From: Nisaea denitrificans DSM 18348
GTDB taxonomy: Bacteria; Pseudomonadota; Alphaproteobacteria; Thalassobaculales; Thalassobaculaceae
Length of the DNA: 64,000 nt
Direction: 5' to 3'
Assembly (NCBI RefSeq): GCF_000426505.1
Contig: NZ_AUFM01000011.1
Coordinates: 1,860,001 to 1,924,000, forward strand
Shown here: in pieces, positions 36,152 to 45,167 of the stretch
How positions within the stretch are numbered: the stretch's first letter is position 1
Layout: every line of letters begins with the position of its first letter
Translations under genes and position numbers: made by a program
Notes under the pieces: generated by a model
The model's input: only the letters and a program-made list of their open reading frames with translations
Database searches by the model: none
What the model was told of the DNA's origin: nothing

Positions 36152-36264
36152 CCGTTGTCGCACCTTTCAAGAGCCGGTCCCAAATGGTCGCGACAAACGG
36201 TAGACGGGGTGTCAATCCCCTGCTTGTCCCCAACGAGCAGATGGAGGCACCCCGTCGCCTTTTT
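36152..36264 (+). ncRNA. Candidate small RNA with its own terminator
   Basis: No gene on the plus strand lies upstream for over 3 kb (the next is the DUF1127 gene), yet a rho-independent terminator faces plus here. Stem 1: CCGTTGTCGCACC (36152-36164) pairs with GGTCGCGACAAACGG (36186-36200) with bulges. Stem 2: GACGGGGTG (36203-36211) pairs with CACCCCGTC (36248-36256), with an inner CTGCT/AGCAG stem, then GCCTTTTT. Loops are C-rich (CCCC). I recognise no known RNA family. The 3' end overlaps the stop of the minus-strand ClC gene. Confidence 0.55.
36203..36264 (+). terminator. Terminator of the small RNA candidate
   Basis: A nine-base stem (36203-36211 with 36248-36256) plus inner CTGCT/AGCAG stem is followed by a T-run at 36260-36264. 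On the minus strand no T-run follows, so it does not serve the ClC gene. Confidence 0.75.
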
Positions 36265-38072
36265 CAGCCGAGATACCCTCCGCGTTTACCCTGATCTCCG
36301 TGCTCCTCGTCGCGCAGTTGTTCCAGAGCACGATTGTAAGCGCGCATCACATCCGATTCTTCCAGCCAGCCGATCAGAACAGGTGTGTCCCGCCCCCTGA
36401 CAACCGGGAGCACACCGTCGCCGACCCCGGCGAAGCTGTCGATCACCGGCCCCACACTCTCGGACGCACTCAGCACCGGGCGCGACTTGTCGAGGAACCG
36501 GTCGATGTCAAAATCCGCCCCCGCGTCGGCAACAAAAGCATCCGAGCCCAGCGCCGCCAGTGTCAGGACACCGGCCAGCCGTCCGTCCCCGTCAATTACG
36601 AAAACAACCCCGCCATTCGCCTTCAGCAGAGCCGCGCGTATATCCCCAAGTCCGGCGTCGTGCCGGACCGTGGTCGCGCCTTCATGCATCAGGTCCGACA
36701 CGGTCATTCCGCTCAACACCTCGACATCGTGGCCGCCTCGAACGGAGACACCGCGGGCTTTCAGTTGATTGTGAAAGAATGACGGGCCGTGCAGCGTCCG
36801 TGTCAGCAGGGACGCAATCACAACCGCCACCATCACGGCGATGGTCAGACGATAGTCGCCGGTCAGCTCCACGATGATCAGCATGGTCGAGATTGGCGCC
36901 CCGAGGACCGCGCCGGAGACAGCCCCCATCCCGACCAGCGTATAGGCCCCGTGCCCCGATGAGAGATGCGGATAGGGAAGAGTCGCGATCATGCCGAAGG
37001 CCCCGCCGACCATCGCACCGATGAAGAGGCTCGGGCTGAATATCCCGCCGCCAAAACCGAAGCCGAGTGAAATCGCGGTCGCGAGCATCTTCAGGAGAGC
37101 CAGCGCGATCAAAGCCCACAGCACGTAATGTTCGTTCAGGGCGTTATCCATAGCCTCGTAGCCGACACCGAGCAGCTCCGGGAAGAAAATAGCAAGCCCA
37201 CCCACGGCAAGCCCGCCGACGACCGGACGTATCCAGCCCGGCAGACGGGTGCGGTCGGCCAGGGATTGCATGATCGGCACCAGCCGCATGAAGACGATGG
37301 CCGCTCCCGCCGCGACGACCCCGAGGAGGGCGAAAGCGCCGAACTCCAGGAAGGAAGTAATCTCGTGAGGCGGCACGGTAAAAGCCGGAACATCCCCAAA
37401 ATAGGTCCGCGAGACGATCGTGCCGGCGACGGAGGCAATGACGATCGGCGCGAACGCAGTCAGCGCGTAATGGCCTATGACCACTTCGAGAGCGAAAAAC
37501 ACGCCGGCAACAGGCGCGTTGAAGGATGCCGCAACGGCCGCCGCGACGCCGCAGCCGAGCAATGTGCGCGATTGCGACCGGGCCAGTCTGAAGCGGCGCC
37601 CCATATAGCTGGCAATGGTGGCACCCAGATGGACCGCAGGCCCCTCACGGCCGACGGAAGCGCCGGAGCCGATGGACGCGGCACTGACCAGAGCCGCGCC
37701 GAGACCTGCGCGCCCGGACATCCGTCCAGCCCTGAGGGCGTTCGCCTCGATCACGTCAGCCACGCCCTGGGGCCGGCCACCCGGCATCAGAAAACGGACA
37801 TAGAGGCCGATCAACAGACCGCCCAGGGCCGGGGCCAGCAGCAGGTGCCACCAGGCGAGTCCGGCGACACCGGATGCGATTCGCTCATGGCCGAAACCAA
37901 AAAAGCCGGTCTGGATCAGCCCGATCAGCTCGCGAAACAGCACCGCGGCAAAGGCTGCTGCAATACCAACCGCGACCGCAAGCCCGGAAAGCAAAACCTG
38001 ATCGTTGCGGATGCCCGCCGATGCACGCGCCTGCAATGTCCGGAACCAGACGGTCAGGCGATCATTCATCAC
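36264..38072 (-). CDS. ClC-type chloride channel/antiporter with CBS domains
   Basis: The 602-residue protein has a ClC pore of about 400 residues and a cytoplasmic CBS pair. GSGASVGREGPAVHLGATI carries the GREGP motif with the gating Glu, and GGGIFSPSLFIGAMVGG carries the GxFxP-type motif. C-terminal CBS repeats (VSDLMHEGATTVRHDAGL..., VLSASESVGPVIDSFAGVG...) probably bind adenine nucleotides or sense state. Chloride/proton exchange versus channel mode cannot be read. The start is two bases after the thioesterase stop, so they form an operon. Confidence 0.88.
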   Translation of the reverse strand: MMNDRLTVWFRTLQARASAGIRNDQVLLSGLAVAVGIAAAFAAVLFRELIGLIQTGFFGFGHERIASGVAGLAWWHLLLAPALGGLLIGLYVRFLMPGGRPQGVADVIEANALRAGRMSGRAGLGAALVSAASIGSGASVGREGPAVHLGATIASYMGRRFRLARSQSRTLLGCGVAAAVAASFNAPVAGVFFALEVVIGHYALTAFAPIVIASVAGTIVSRTYFGDVPAFTVPPHEITSFLEFGAFALLGVVAAGAAIVFMRLVPIMQSLADRTRLPGWIRPVVGGLAVGGLAIFFPELLGVGYEAMDNALNEHYVLWALIALALLKMLATAISLGFGFGGGIFSPSLFIGAMVGGAFGMIATLPYPHLSSGHGAYTLVGMGAVSGAVLGAPISTMLIIVELTGDYRLTIAVMVAVVIASLLTRTLHGPSFFHNQLKARGVSVRGGHDVEVLSGMTVSDLMHEGATTVRHDAGLGDIRAALLKANGGVVFVIDGDGRLAGVLTLAALGSDAFVADAGADFDIDRFLDKSRPVLSASESVGPVIDSFAGVGDGVLPVVRGRDTPVLIGWLEESDVMRAYNRALEQLRDEEHGDQGKRGGYLG

Positions 38073-38074
38073 CG

Positions 38075-38566
38075 CTAAGATCTCCTGATTGCGATTGTGC
38101 GGCCGGCAGCGTCCGGTCTCGGCAAAGCGTCATGATCCCGTTTCAGATCTTGCAGCCTCTCCATCGCCGCTTCGGGAAAGGGCGCGGAGCGTCGGGTTTT
38201 CAGGTCGATATGCATAATCATCAACTCGTTGGTCGCAGCGAGATAGTGCTGATCGGCATGATACATCCGGTGGAAAACATGCATACGTTTTGCATCATGG
38301 TCGAGGATTTGCGTGCTGAATAAAAGCCTGTCGCCGAGCCCTACCTCACGGTCATAGGTGACATGCGCCTCCAGCACGAAGACCGAGGCATCGCATTCAT
38401 GACGATAGGAAGCACCGAGGCCCAGACGGTCCAGCAGGGCGTCTGTTGCCTTGTCGAAGGCAACGACATAGTAGCCGACATTCATGTGCCCGTTATAGTC
38501 GACCCAGTCTGGCCGGACCGTCAGTTCGCCGGAAGCGAAACACTTGTTCAAATCAACCTGTTCCAT
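38075..38566 (-). CDS. Hotdog-fold thioesterase
   Basis: The 163-residue protein is a 4-hydroxybenzoyl-CoA-thioesterase-like enzyme with the hotdog fold. DWVDYNGHMNVGYYVVAFDKATDALL carries the family Asp/Asn-Gly-His motif used for acyl-CoA hydrolysis. The Met at 38566 (MEQVDLNKCF) is preferred to an upstream one because the domain starts there. The stop is two bases before the ClC gene. The acyl substrate is unknown. Confidence 0.8.
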   Translation of the reverse strand: MEQVDLNKCFASGELTVRPDWVDYNGHMNVGYYVVAFDKATDALLDRLGLGASYRHECDASVFVLEAHVTYDREVGLGDRLLFSTQILDHDAKRMHVFHRMYHADQHYLAATNELMIMHIDLKTRRSAPFPEAAMERLQDLKRDHDALPRPDAAGRTIAIRRS

Positions 38567-38626
38567 AGTCCGGACATTAACGGCATTTGTTTTGTCCCGC
38601 CACGGCACACAAACGGAAGTTCAGCG

Positions 38627-39556
38627 GTGAGGCTTTTACAGTATCTCGGACGGCGTGCTGCGCTGGTAATGGCGCTCGGAGTCTTTATCGGCCTTGCCTT
38701 GCCGGACCTGGCAGCCGTGGCGAAGCCCCTGCTCTCGCCGACCGTTCTGATCATGCTGACCGTCGCCATGACCAGGACCGATGCGTCCTCTCTTGGCCGG
38801 ACGAGCCGCCGGGCCGGAACCCACCTGGTTGCGCTACTCTGGCTGCTCATCGTCATACCGTGCCTGATGTATGCCGCTCTGGTCTTCCTCGACGTCCCGT
38901 CGGAACTGGCGACGCCGATGCTGATCTGGAGTGGCAGTCCGCCTCTGGTAACGGTTCCCGTCATCGCCCTGATCATCGGGCTGAATTCAGCGGCCGCCCT
39001 GCTCCTGATGGTGGTCTCGACCTTCGTCTTCCCGTTCATCCTGCCCGGCCTCCTGTTCTGGCTGATTGGCATCGAGGTTGACCTGAGTGCCGGCGCCCTG
39101 ACCGTGAAACTGGCGCTTATGATCGCCGGGTGCGCCCTTGTCGCGACCATTGTCAGGCGCAAACTCGGCACCGAAGTCTTGCGGGAGAAAGCTGCGATTT
39201 TCGACGGCATCGCGGTTGTTCTGATGCTGGTTTTCGCCGTCTCCGTGATGGACGGCGTCCGCGACTGGCTGGTCACCGACCCGGCAACGGTAATGCTTTA
39301 CGTTGGGGCGGCTTTTGCAGGAAGTCTCGGCCTGCAGCTGATCGGGGGATTAGTGTTCTTCTGGACCGACCGCCAGAATCAACTCTCTGTCGCCCTGTCC
39401 TCCGGAAATCGCAACATGGCGTTGTTCATGGCGGCGGCAGGCTCCGCGCTCGGCCCGGAAGCCTTCCTGTTTTTTGCCGTCGCCCAGTTTCCGATCTATA
39501 TACTTCCTGTAATGCTTAAGCCCATTTACCAGAAATTGTCGGCGCGGAAGGTTTAA
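38627..39556 (+). CDS. BASS family (bile acid:sodium symporter-like) transporter
   Basis: The 309-residue protein is polytopic, with nine to ten membrane segments. The late motif SGNRNMALFMAAAG resembles the conserved SGNRNLALALA-type sequence of the bile acid:sodium symporter family, where substrate sites lie. It starts with GTG at 38627 after ggaag, seven bases away, divergent from the thioesterase (60 bases between starts). The transported compound is unknown and probably is not a bile acid. Confidence 0.7.
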   Translation: MRLLQYLGRRAALVMALGVFIGLALPDLAAVAKPLLSPTVLIMLTVAMTRTDASSLGRTSRRAGTHLVALLWLLIVIPCLMYAALVFLDVPSELATPMLIWSGSPPLVTVPVIALIIGLNSAAALLLMVVSTFVFPFILPGLLFWLIGIEVDLSAGALTVKLALMIAGCALVATIVRRKLGTEVLREKAAIFDGIAVVLMLVFAVSVMDGVRDWLVTDPATVMLYVGAAFAGSLGLQLIGGLVFFWTDRQNQLSVALSSGNRNMALFMAAAGSALGPEAFLFFAVAQFPIYILPVMLKPIYQKLSARKV

Positions 39557-39669
39557 TCTACGTAGGACGATTTCTGAATGATCTCGTGATATTAAGGAAT
39601 TAGCACCCATTTTGAATTAGACTGCCGGTAATTTTGGCAAAGCCTTCACAGGCAAAAAGGAGAACGCCT

Positions 39670-41421
39670 TTGCGTTCTGCGATCACACGGGCAAAGCGCC
39701 GGGGCCGGCTTGGCCTCTGGCAAAGGCGGCTGACGATTATCGCGCTGACCGCCATCGGGGTGTTCGCGAGTTACTTCTTCACCCTCGGAAAAGCCGAAAA
39801 CTATCAACATCTGGTTGCCGCCACGATCAGCGTTTTCGGGATTTGCGCCCTGATCGCGGATTGGGTGGTGTCCCGTGACATCAAGCGTGGCGGCGGAGTC
39901 CAGGCGATGCGTTCGGGTGGCACGCTCAGCACCGGCCCCGGCGCCATGGCCGGGCGCCTCTGGGCCCAGGGTGAGGGCTTCCGGTTGCATGGCCTCAACA
40001 CAGAGGCCCGTGAGAATTTCCACGAGGCGGAGAGCCTGTTCAAGGAGGCCAAGGACACAGAAGGCGTGATCGAAAGCATGATCAGCCTTGGAAAGCTCGA
40101 ACGCGCCCGTAATCAGCCTGACGATGCCTCCAAGAAATTCGAGGCTGCCTACAACGCGGCAAGCGCAGCCAAGAACCGGACGGGAATGGCCAACGCCCTG
40201 CTGCAACAGGGCTATCTGCTAATCGCCAAGAAAAGCTCCGATGGCGCGCGGCAAGCCTTCGAAGAGGCCGCCAAGCTCTATATCGAGGAGAACAGCCGGT
40301 TCGGTGAAGCCAACGCGGCGCTCGGGTCGGCCGAGGCCTCCATGCAACTGACCAAGACAGATGAAGCCGCCGCCGCATTCGAGCACGCACATTTTCTGTT
40401 CAGCCAGGTCGGGGATCGCAACGGCGAAGCGCACGCGCTCTATTGCCGTGCAGAGATTGACCGGCAACAGAGGCGCTCCGCAGAAGCACAGAACCGCTTC
40501 GAGCGCGCCCTCACCCTTTATCGCCGCACCGGCGATTTTCTCGGCGAGGCGGCTGTTCGTCTTGCCATGACCGACATCCTGCGCCGTCTCGGACGAGCGC
40601 CGAACGCGCAAGCAACTGCCCTTGAAGCCGCCGACCGGTTCCGCGATGCCGCCCGGCGGGTCGGTAACAGTCCGATGCTGGCAGGACGCGGGGACATCAG
40701 ACGGGCACCGATCCGCTTTGAAATCGCCCGCTCCCACGGGGCGATCGCCCGCACCATGCTTGCCGAATCGCAGGATGACTCACTGGAAGCCCGGCTACTC
40801 ATCGGGCTCGGTGAAATGGAGCGCATGGGCGGCCGGCTTGAAGATGCGCGAATGAACTTCGAGCGGGCGATCCAGCTCTCGAAAGGCACCGACAAACTAC
40901 CCATCCTGGCCGACGCCCTGAAGGGCAAGGGACGCGTCGAAATGCAGAAGGGCAACTCGCGCGGTGCCCGAGAGGTGATGAAGGAAGCGCAGAATCACTA
41001 CAAGAATGCCGGCGGTGCCCGTGATGCGGCGCAGACCCTGATGGATATGGGTCAGATCGACCTTCTGGTAGAAAATCCAGACCGGGCCCGGGTGACATTC
41101 GCGCAAGCCCGAACCATGTATCGTGGACTCAATGAGATCGGACTAGAGGGTGCGGCCCTGAGAGCCATAGGAGATCTGGAATCACAACTTGGGCGATTGC
41201 CGCAGGCGCAGCAGGCTTACGCGGAGGCACGCGGATTGTTCCGGCAGGCTGCCGATCATATCAGCGAAGCCGACTCCCTTCTGATGATCGGTCTGCTGTC
41301 GATCAATGTGGACAATGCGACCGCTGCTGCCTTCACAATTCAGGCAGGACGTCTTTACAAAGCGGTCGGAACGGTCGAATGGAACCGTCGCGCTTTTTCC
41401 CTGGCGCGCAGGATCAAGTAA
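39670..41421 (+). CDS. Membrane-anchored TPR repeat protein
   Basis: The 583-residue protein begins with a basic patch and two closely spaced membrane segments (about residues 20-40 and 48-66, LTIIALTAIGVFASYFF and LVAATISVFGICALIADWVV), then about 500 residues of tetratricopeptide repeats (e.g. AMNFERAIQLSKGTDKLPIL, RQAFEEAAKLYIEENSRFGEA). TPRs mediate protein-protein contacts. The TTG at 39670 is chosen because aaggag (39657-39662) is seven bases upstream; an earlier TTG at 39634 has no such site. No partner is evident, but it precedes the mlaA gene by about 230 bases. Confidence 0.75.
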   Translation: MRSAITRAKRRGRLGLWQRRLTIIALTAIGVFASYFFTLGKAENYQHLVAATISVFGICALIADWVVSRDIKRGGGVQAMRSGGTLSTGPGAMAGRLWAQGEGFRLHGLNTEARENFHEAESLFKEAKDTEGVIESMISLGKLERARNQPDDASKKFEAAYNAASAAKNRTGMANALLQQGYLLIAKKSSDGARQAFEEAAKLYIEENSRFGEANAALGSAEASMQLTKTDEAAAAFEHAHFLFSQVGDRNGEAHALYCRAEIDRQQRRSAEAQNRFERALTLYRRTGDFLGEAAVRLAMTDILRRLGRAPNAQATALEAADRFRDAARRVGNSPMLAGRGDIRRAPIRFEIARSHGAIARTMLAESQDDSLEARLLIGLGEMERMGGRLEDARMNFERAIQLSKGTDKLPILADALKGKGRVEMQKGNSRGAREVMKEAQNHYKNAGGARDAAQTLMDMGQIDLLVENPDRARVTFAQARTMYRGLNEIGLEGAALRAIGDLESQLGRLPQAQQAYAEARGLFRQAADHISEADSLLMIGLLSINVDNATAAAFTIQAGRLYKAVGTVEWNRRAFSLARRIK

Positions 41422-41648
41422 CAAATGCATGAAACACAACATCAGAACGCGATATTTTTGCAACATCACCGCGGTAAGAAATTGCGGATAAATTGCGGGG
41501 CCTTGGCCTTGCGGAAACCTCTGTGGTACCAGCTTATCCTCGCGACTGAGGCTATCGAGTCGGTGGAATGCTGTTTGCAAAAGACAAACGCAGGCCATGG
41601 ATCAAGAGGCGGCTATTCGCTGAAACGCGCAGGTAACGGGTTGAGATT
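41422..41648 (+). other. TPR - mlaA gap
   Basis: This 227-base gap has no convincing ORF. It probably carries the mlaA promoter. A run of AT-rich sequence (41420-41500) is the most promoter-like part. Confidence 0.4.
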
Positions 41649-42470
41649 ATGACTTTTCTGTCTCGCATTCACCGGGCCGCCGGTATCCTTTTCGTGCTGA
41701 TCGCGCTGACCGGTTGTGCGACTCCTCCGGAAGAAACCACCGCTGGCCCACAGGTTTTCGACCCCATTGAGCCAGTCAACCGCTTGTTCTTCGCCATGAA
41801 CGATACGGTCGACATCTTCGTGCTGCAGCCAACGGCCTTCGTCTACAAGACTGCCTTGCCCGATCCGATTCAGGACATGGTCCGCAACTTCCTGCGCTGG
41901 CTGCGCTCCCCGGTCGTGATTGCCAACAGCCTGCTGCAGGGCGACACGGACAATGCCGGCAATGCGACTCGCCAGTTCCTTGTCAACGGCATCACAGCCG
42001 GACTGATCGATTGGGGCCAGGGCGAAGACTGGGCCTACCGCGATGAAGATTTCGGCCAGACCCTCGGCGTACACGAGGTCGGCGGCGGTCCTTATCTTGT
42101 GCTGCCTCTTCTCGGCCCTTCGAATGGCCGCGATCTGGCCGGACGCGTTGTCGACATCTTCTTCGACCCGCTGACCTATATCGTCAGCGGCCAAGGCGCC
42201 CAGAATGCGATCACCATCGGCCGCGCCGGCACCAGCGCCGTCGATTTCCGCGCCCGCAACTTCGATCAAATAAACGAACTCAAGGCGTCCTCGCTCGATT
42301 ACTACGCCCGCCTGCGTTCCATCTATCTGCAACGCCGGGATGCCGAGATCCGGAATGGCGAGCCTTCGGAGGAGCCGCTCACAGCGGATGGCAGCCAGGA
42401 ATTCGAGGACTTCACTCCGTCCGACCGGCCCGGTTCCGAAACCGGCGAGCTTCCGACCAAATCGAATTGA
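41649..42470 (+). CDS. mlaA: Outer membrane lipid asymmetry lipoprotein MlaA
   Basis: MlaA (VacJ) removes misplaced phospholipids from the outer leaflet. The 273-residue product has a lipoprotein signal (LFVLIALTGCATPP, Cys about residue 24) and the conserved core DPIEPVNRLFFAMNDTVD, FLRWLRSPVVIANSLLQGD and DFGQTLGVHEVGGGPYLVLPLLGPSNGRD. It is followed 14 bases later by mlaC. The MlaFEDB ABC transporter genes are not in this window. Confidence 0.93.
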   Translation: MTFLSRIHRAAGILFVLIALTGCATPPEETTAGPQVFDPIEPVNRLFFAMNDTVDIFVLQPTAFVYKTALPDPIQDMVRNFLRWLRSPVVIANSLLQGDTDNAGNATRQFLVNGITAGLIDWGQGEDWAYRDEDFGQTLGVHEVGGGPYLVLPLLGPSNGRDLAGRVVDIFFDPLTYIVSGQGAQNAITIGRAGTSAVDFRARNFDQINELKASSLDYYARLRSIYLQRRDAEIRNGEPSEEPLTADGSQEFEDFTPSDRPGSETGELPTKSN

Positions 42471-42484
42471 GCTAGGCAGACACG

Positions 42485-43108
42485 ATGACCATTTTCCGTC
42501 GCGCGATTATCCTGCTTGTTCTCTGTATAGCGGTTCCCTCAGCACCGGCATGGGCTGACGAAAAAGGCGCCGCCGCGGAGAAATTCGTGGCCGGCCTCGG
42601 TGATTCGGCGCTCGCGCTGGTGACCGACAAGACAGTCGTAGGCGAGGCGCGCCGCGAGAAGTTCCGCATGCTGCTGAACGAGCATTTCGATCTTAACTGG
42701 ATCGGTCAGTTCGTGCTCGGCCGCAACTGGCGCCGCGCCAGCCCGGAGGAGCGCGAAACCTATCTGAAGCTCTTCGAGGAGAGTATCGTCTTCACCTATA
42801 CGAACCAGTTCGACAATTATTCGGGCCAGATGTTCGAGGTCACCGGGAGCGGCAAGAACGGCCGCTATACCGTGGTGAAGAGCAACATCGTTGATCCCGC
42901 GAACCCGAACGGCAACGTGCTGATCGACTGGCGGCTGATCGAGGATGGCGAGACGTTCCGGATCGTCGATGTGGTGATCGAGGGTATCAGCATGGGCATT
43001 ACCCAGCGTAACGAATACTCCTCCGTGATCGAGAGCAACGGCGGCAAGATCGCCCCGCTTCTGGCCCGCATGGAAGAGATCCTCGAAGGGTTGCGCAAGC
43101 GCACCTGA
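42485..43108 (+). CDS. mlaC: Periplasmic phospholipid carrier MlaC
   Basis: MlaC shuttles phospholipids between MlaA and the inner-membrane MlaFEDB complex. The 207-residue product has a Sec signal ending at PAWADEK (about residue 23) and the MlaC/Ttg2D domain: REKFRMLLNEHFDLNWIGQFVLGRNWRRASPEERETYLKLFEE and NVLIDWRLIEDGETFRIVDVVIEGISM. It lies just after mlaA and ends near a bidirectional terminator. Confidence 0.9.
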   Translation: MTIFRRAIILLVLCIAVPSAPAWADEKGAAAEKFVAGLGDSALALVTDKTVVGEARREKFRMLLNEHFDLNWIGQFVLGRNWRRASPEERETYLKLFEESIVFTYTNQFDNYSGQMFEVTGSGKNGRYTVVKSNIVDPANPNGNVLIDWRLIEDGETFRIVDVVIEGISMGITQRNEYSSVIESNGGKIAPLLARMEEILEGLRKRT

Positions 43109-43130
43109 TCCTTCGGACTTTCCGCTCATA

Positions 43131-43160
43131 AAAAACGCCGGCTTCAAAGCCGGCGTTTTT
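43131..43160. terminator. Bidirectional rho-independent terminator
   Basis: AAAAACGCCGGCTT (43131-43144) and AAGCCGGCGTTTTT (43147-43160) form a long stem (loop TTCAAA in the folded form), with T-runs on both strands. It ends mlaC on plus and ettA on minus. Confidence 0.9.
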
Positions 43161-43179
43161 CGTTAGTGCGTGCGAGCGA

Positions 43180-44862
43180 TCAGGCGCGGGCGATCGGCTT
43201 GTACTTGATCCGGTGCGGCTCCACCGCATCTGCGCCAAGCCGGGCTTTCTTGTCTTCCTCATAGGCCTGGTAGTTGCCCTCGAACCACTCGACGTGACTG
43301 TCGCCCTCGAAAGCGAGGATGTGGGTCGCAATCCGATCGAGGAACCAGCGATCATGGGTGATGACCACGGCGCAGCCGGCGAATTCCAGAAGAGCCTCTT
43401 CCAGTGCCCGGAGCGTGTCGACATCAAGATCGTTGGTCGGCTCATCGAGCATCAGCAGGTTGGCGCCGGATTTCAGCATCTTGGCCAGATGCACCCGGTT
43501 GCGCTCACCACCGGAAAGCTGGCCGACCTTCTTCTGCTGGTCGGAGCCACGGAAGTTGAACAGGCCGCAATAGGCCCGGCTCTGCATCTTGCGCTTGCCG
43601 AGATCGATCTCGTCCAGCCCGTCGGAAATTTCCTCCCAGACGGTCTTCGTGCCGTCGAGGGAATCGCGGGACTGGTCGATATAGCCGAGAACCACCGTGT
43701 CGCCGACCGTGAAGGTGCCGCTGTCCGGGGTTTCCTGGCCGGTGATCATCCGGAACAGCGTGGTCTTACCGGCGCCGTTCGGGCCGATCACACCGACAAT
43801 GCCGCCCGGAGGCAGCTTGAAGGAGAGATCGTCGATCAGCAGCCGATCGCCGAAGCCCTTGTTCAGATGATCGGCCTCGATCACCTGACCGCCGAGACGC
43901 GGCCCGGCCGGGATGACGATCTGCGCCGTGTCGTTGCTCTTCTCCTGGCTCTGCGCCAGCAGTTCCTCATAAGCGTTGAGACGGGCCTTGCTCTTGGCCT
44001 GACGGGCACGCGGCGACTGCCGCACCCACTCCAGCTCCTGATTGAGGGAGCGCTGGCGGGCATCTTCTGTCCGGCCTTCCTGCTCCATCCGCTTCTGCTT
44101 CTGTTCCAGCCAGCCGGTATAGTTCCCTTCGTAGGGGATGCCCTTGCCGCGATCGAGTTCCAGAATCCAGCCCGCCACTTCGTCGAGGAAGTAGCGATCA
44201 TGGGTCACGGTCACGACGGTGCCCGGGAAATCGTGCAGGAAGCGCTGCAACCAGGCGACTGACTCGGCGTCAAGGTGGTTGGTCGGCTCATCGAGCAGCA
44301 GCATGTCCGGGGAGGAGAGCAGCAGCTTGCAGAGCGCCACCCGGCGGCGTTCACCACCCGACAGCTTGGTCACGTCCGCATCGCCCGGCGGCAGCCGCAG
44401 CGCGTCCATGGCGATCTCGACCTTGCGGTCCAGGTCCCAGGCGTCGGCAGCGTCGATCTTCTCCTGCAGCTCGCCCTGCTCGGCCAGCAGATCGTTCATC
44501 TGATCGTCGGTCATTTCCTCGCCGAACTTGGCGCTGACCTCGTTGAACCGGTCGAGCAGGTCCTTGGTCTCGCCCATGCCTTCCATGACGTTGCCATGCA
44601 CGTCCTTGTCGGCATTCAGCTCCGGCTCCTGCGCGAGGTAGCCGACCCTGATGCCATCGGCGGCCCAGGCTTCACCCTGAAACTCCGTATCGACGCCGGC
44701 CATGATCTTCAGCAGCGTCGATTTACCGGCGCCGTTCGCGCCGAGCACGCCGATCTTGGCGCCGGGCAGGAAGGACAGGTGAATGTTCTTCAGAACCTCG
44801 CGCCCGCCGGGCCAGGTCTTGCTCAGACCTTTCATCACGTAAATGTACTGGTACGCAGCCAA
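43180..44862 (-). CDS. ettA: Energy-dependent translational throttle protein EttA
   Basis: EttA is an ABC-F protein that binds the ribosomal E site and gates the first peptide-bond steps according to ATP/ADP. The 560-residue product has two ABC domains: [13 protein letters not shown] and [16 protein letters not shown] with [11 protein letters not shown], then [13 protein letters not shown] and [15 protein letters not shown] with DEPTNDLD. The interdomain arm and the length match EttA (YjjK). It has no membrane segment, as expected. It ends at the shared terminator with mlaC. Confidence 0.93.
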   Translation of the reverse strand: MAAYQYIYVMKGLSKTWPGGREVLKNIHLSFLPGAKIGVLGANGAGKSTLLKIMAGVDTEFQGEAWAADGIRVGYLAQEPELNADKDVHGNVMEGMGETKDLLDRFNEVSAKFGEEMTDDQMNDLLAEQGELQEKIDAADAWDLDRKVEIAMDALRLPPGDADVTKLSGGERRRVALCKLLLSSPDMLLLDEPTNHLDAESVAWLQRFLHDFPGTVVTVTHDRYFLDEVAGWILELDRGKGIPYEGNYTGWLEQKQKRMEQEGRTEDARQRSLNQELEWVRQSPRARQAKSKARLNAYEELLAQSQEKSNDTAQIVIPAGPRLGGQVIEADHLNKGFGDRLLIDDLSFKLPPGGIVGVIGPNGAGKTTLFRMITGQETPDSGTFTVGDTVVLGYIDQSRDSLDGTKTVWEEISDGLDEIDLGKRKMQSRAYCGLFNFRGSDQQKKVGQLSGGERNRVHLAKMLKSGANLLMLDEPTNDLDVDTLRALEEALLEFAGCAVVITHDRWFLDRIATHILAFEGDSHVEWFEGNYQAYEEDKKARLGADAVEPHRIKYKPIARA

Positions 44863-45167
44863 GGCGACGCTCCTATGAAGTATGAGAATGAGGCCAGAGT
44901 TGTATCCAAGTGCGAGCCCGGCGGCAACTGGCGCCTTGCGGCAGGCTGAATGACGCGCTGAACAGGGCAGGTTTCGGGGCCCTCAGCAGGCGGCAATAGC
45001 CCGGAAACCCGGCCCAACTATGGTCGTCATCCCGGATCAAGTCCGGGATGACGTTTTTGGAGAAGGTCCGGGATTACGACTGTCTGAAAGATGACGGCTA
45101 AAGAAGGCCCGGGTGACTTATCGGAGAATGGCGATGAAAAGGGAGGGCCTGCCGCGTGGCTCTTTCT
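44863..45167. other. ettA - DUF294 gap
   Basis: This 305-base gap has no gene. It holds a perfect palindromic element at 45025-45053, described separately, and the ettA promoter on the minus strand. Confidence 0.5.
45025..45053. repeat. Dispersed palindromic element (short form)
   Basis: CGTCATCCCGGA (45025-45036) and TCCGGGATGACG (45042-45053) form a perfect 12-bp stem with a five-base loop. CGTCATCCCG-type ends are shared with the longer element at 51544. Such elements are scattered between genes in many Alphaproteobacteria; a T-run (gttttt) follows, so it may also terminate on plus. Confidence 0.6.
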
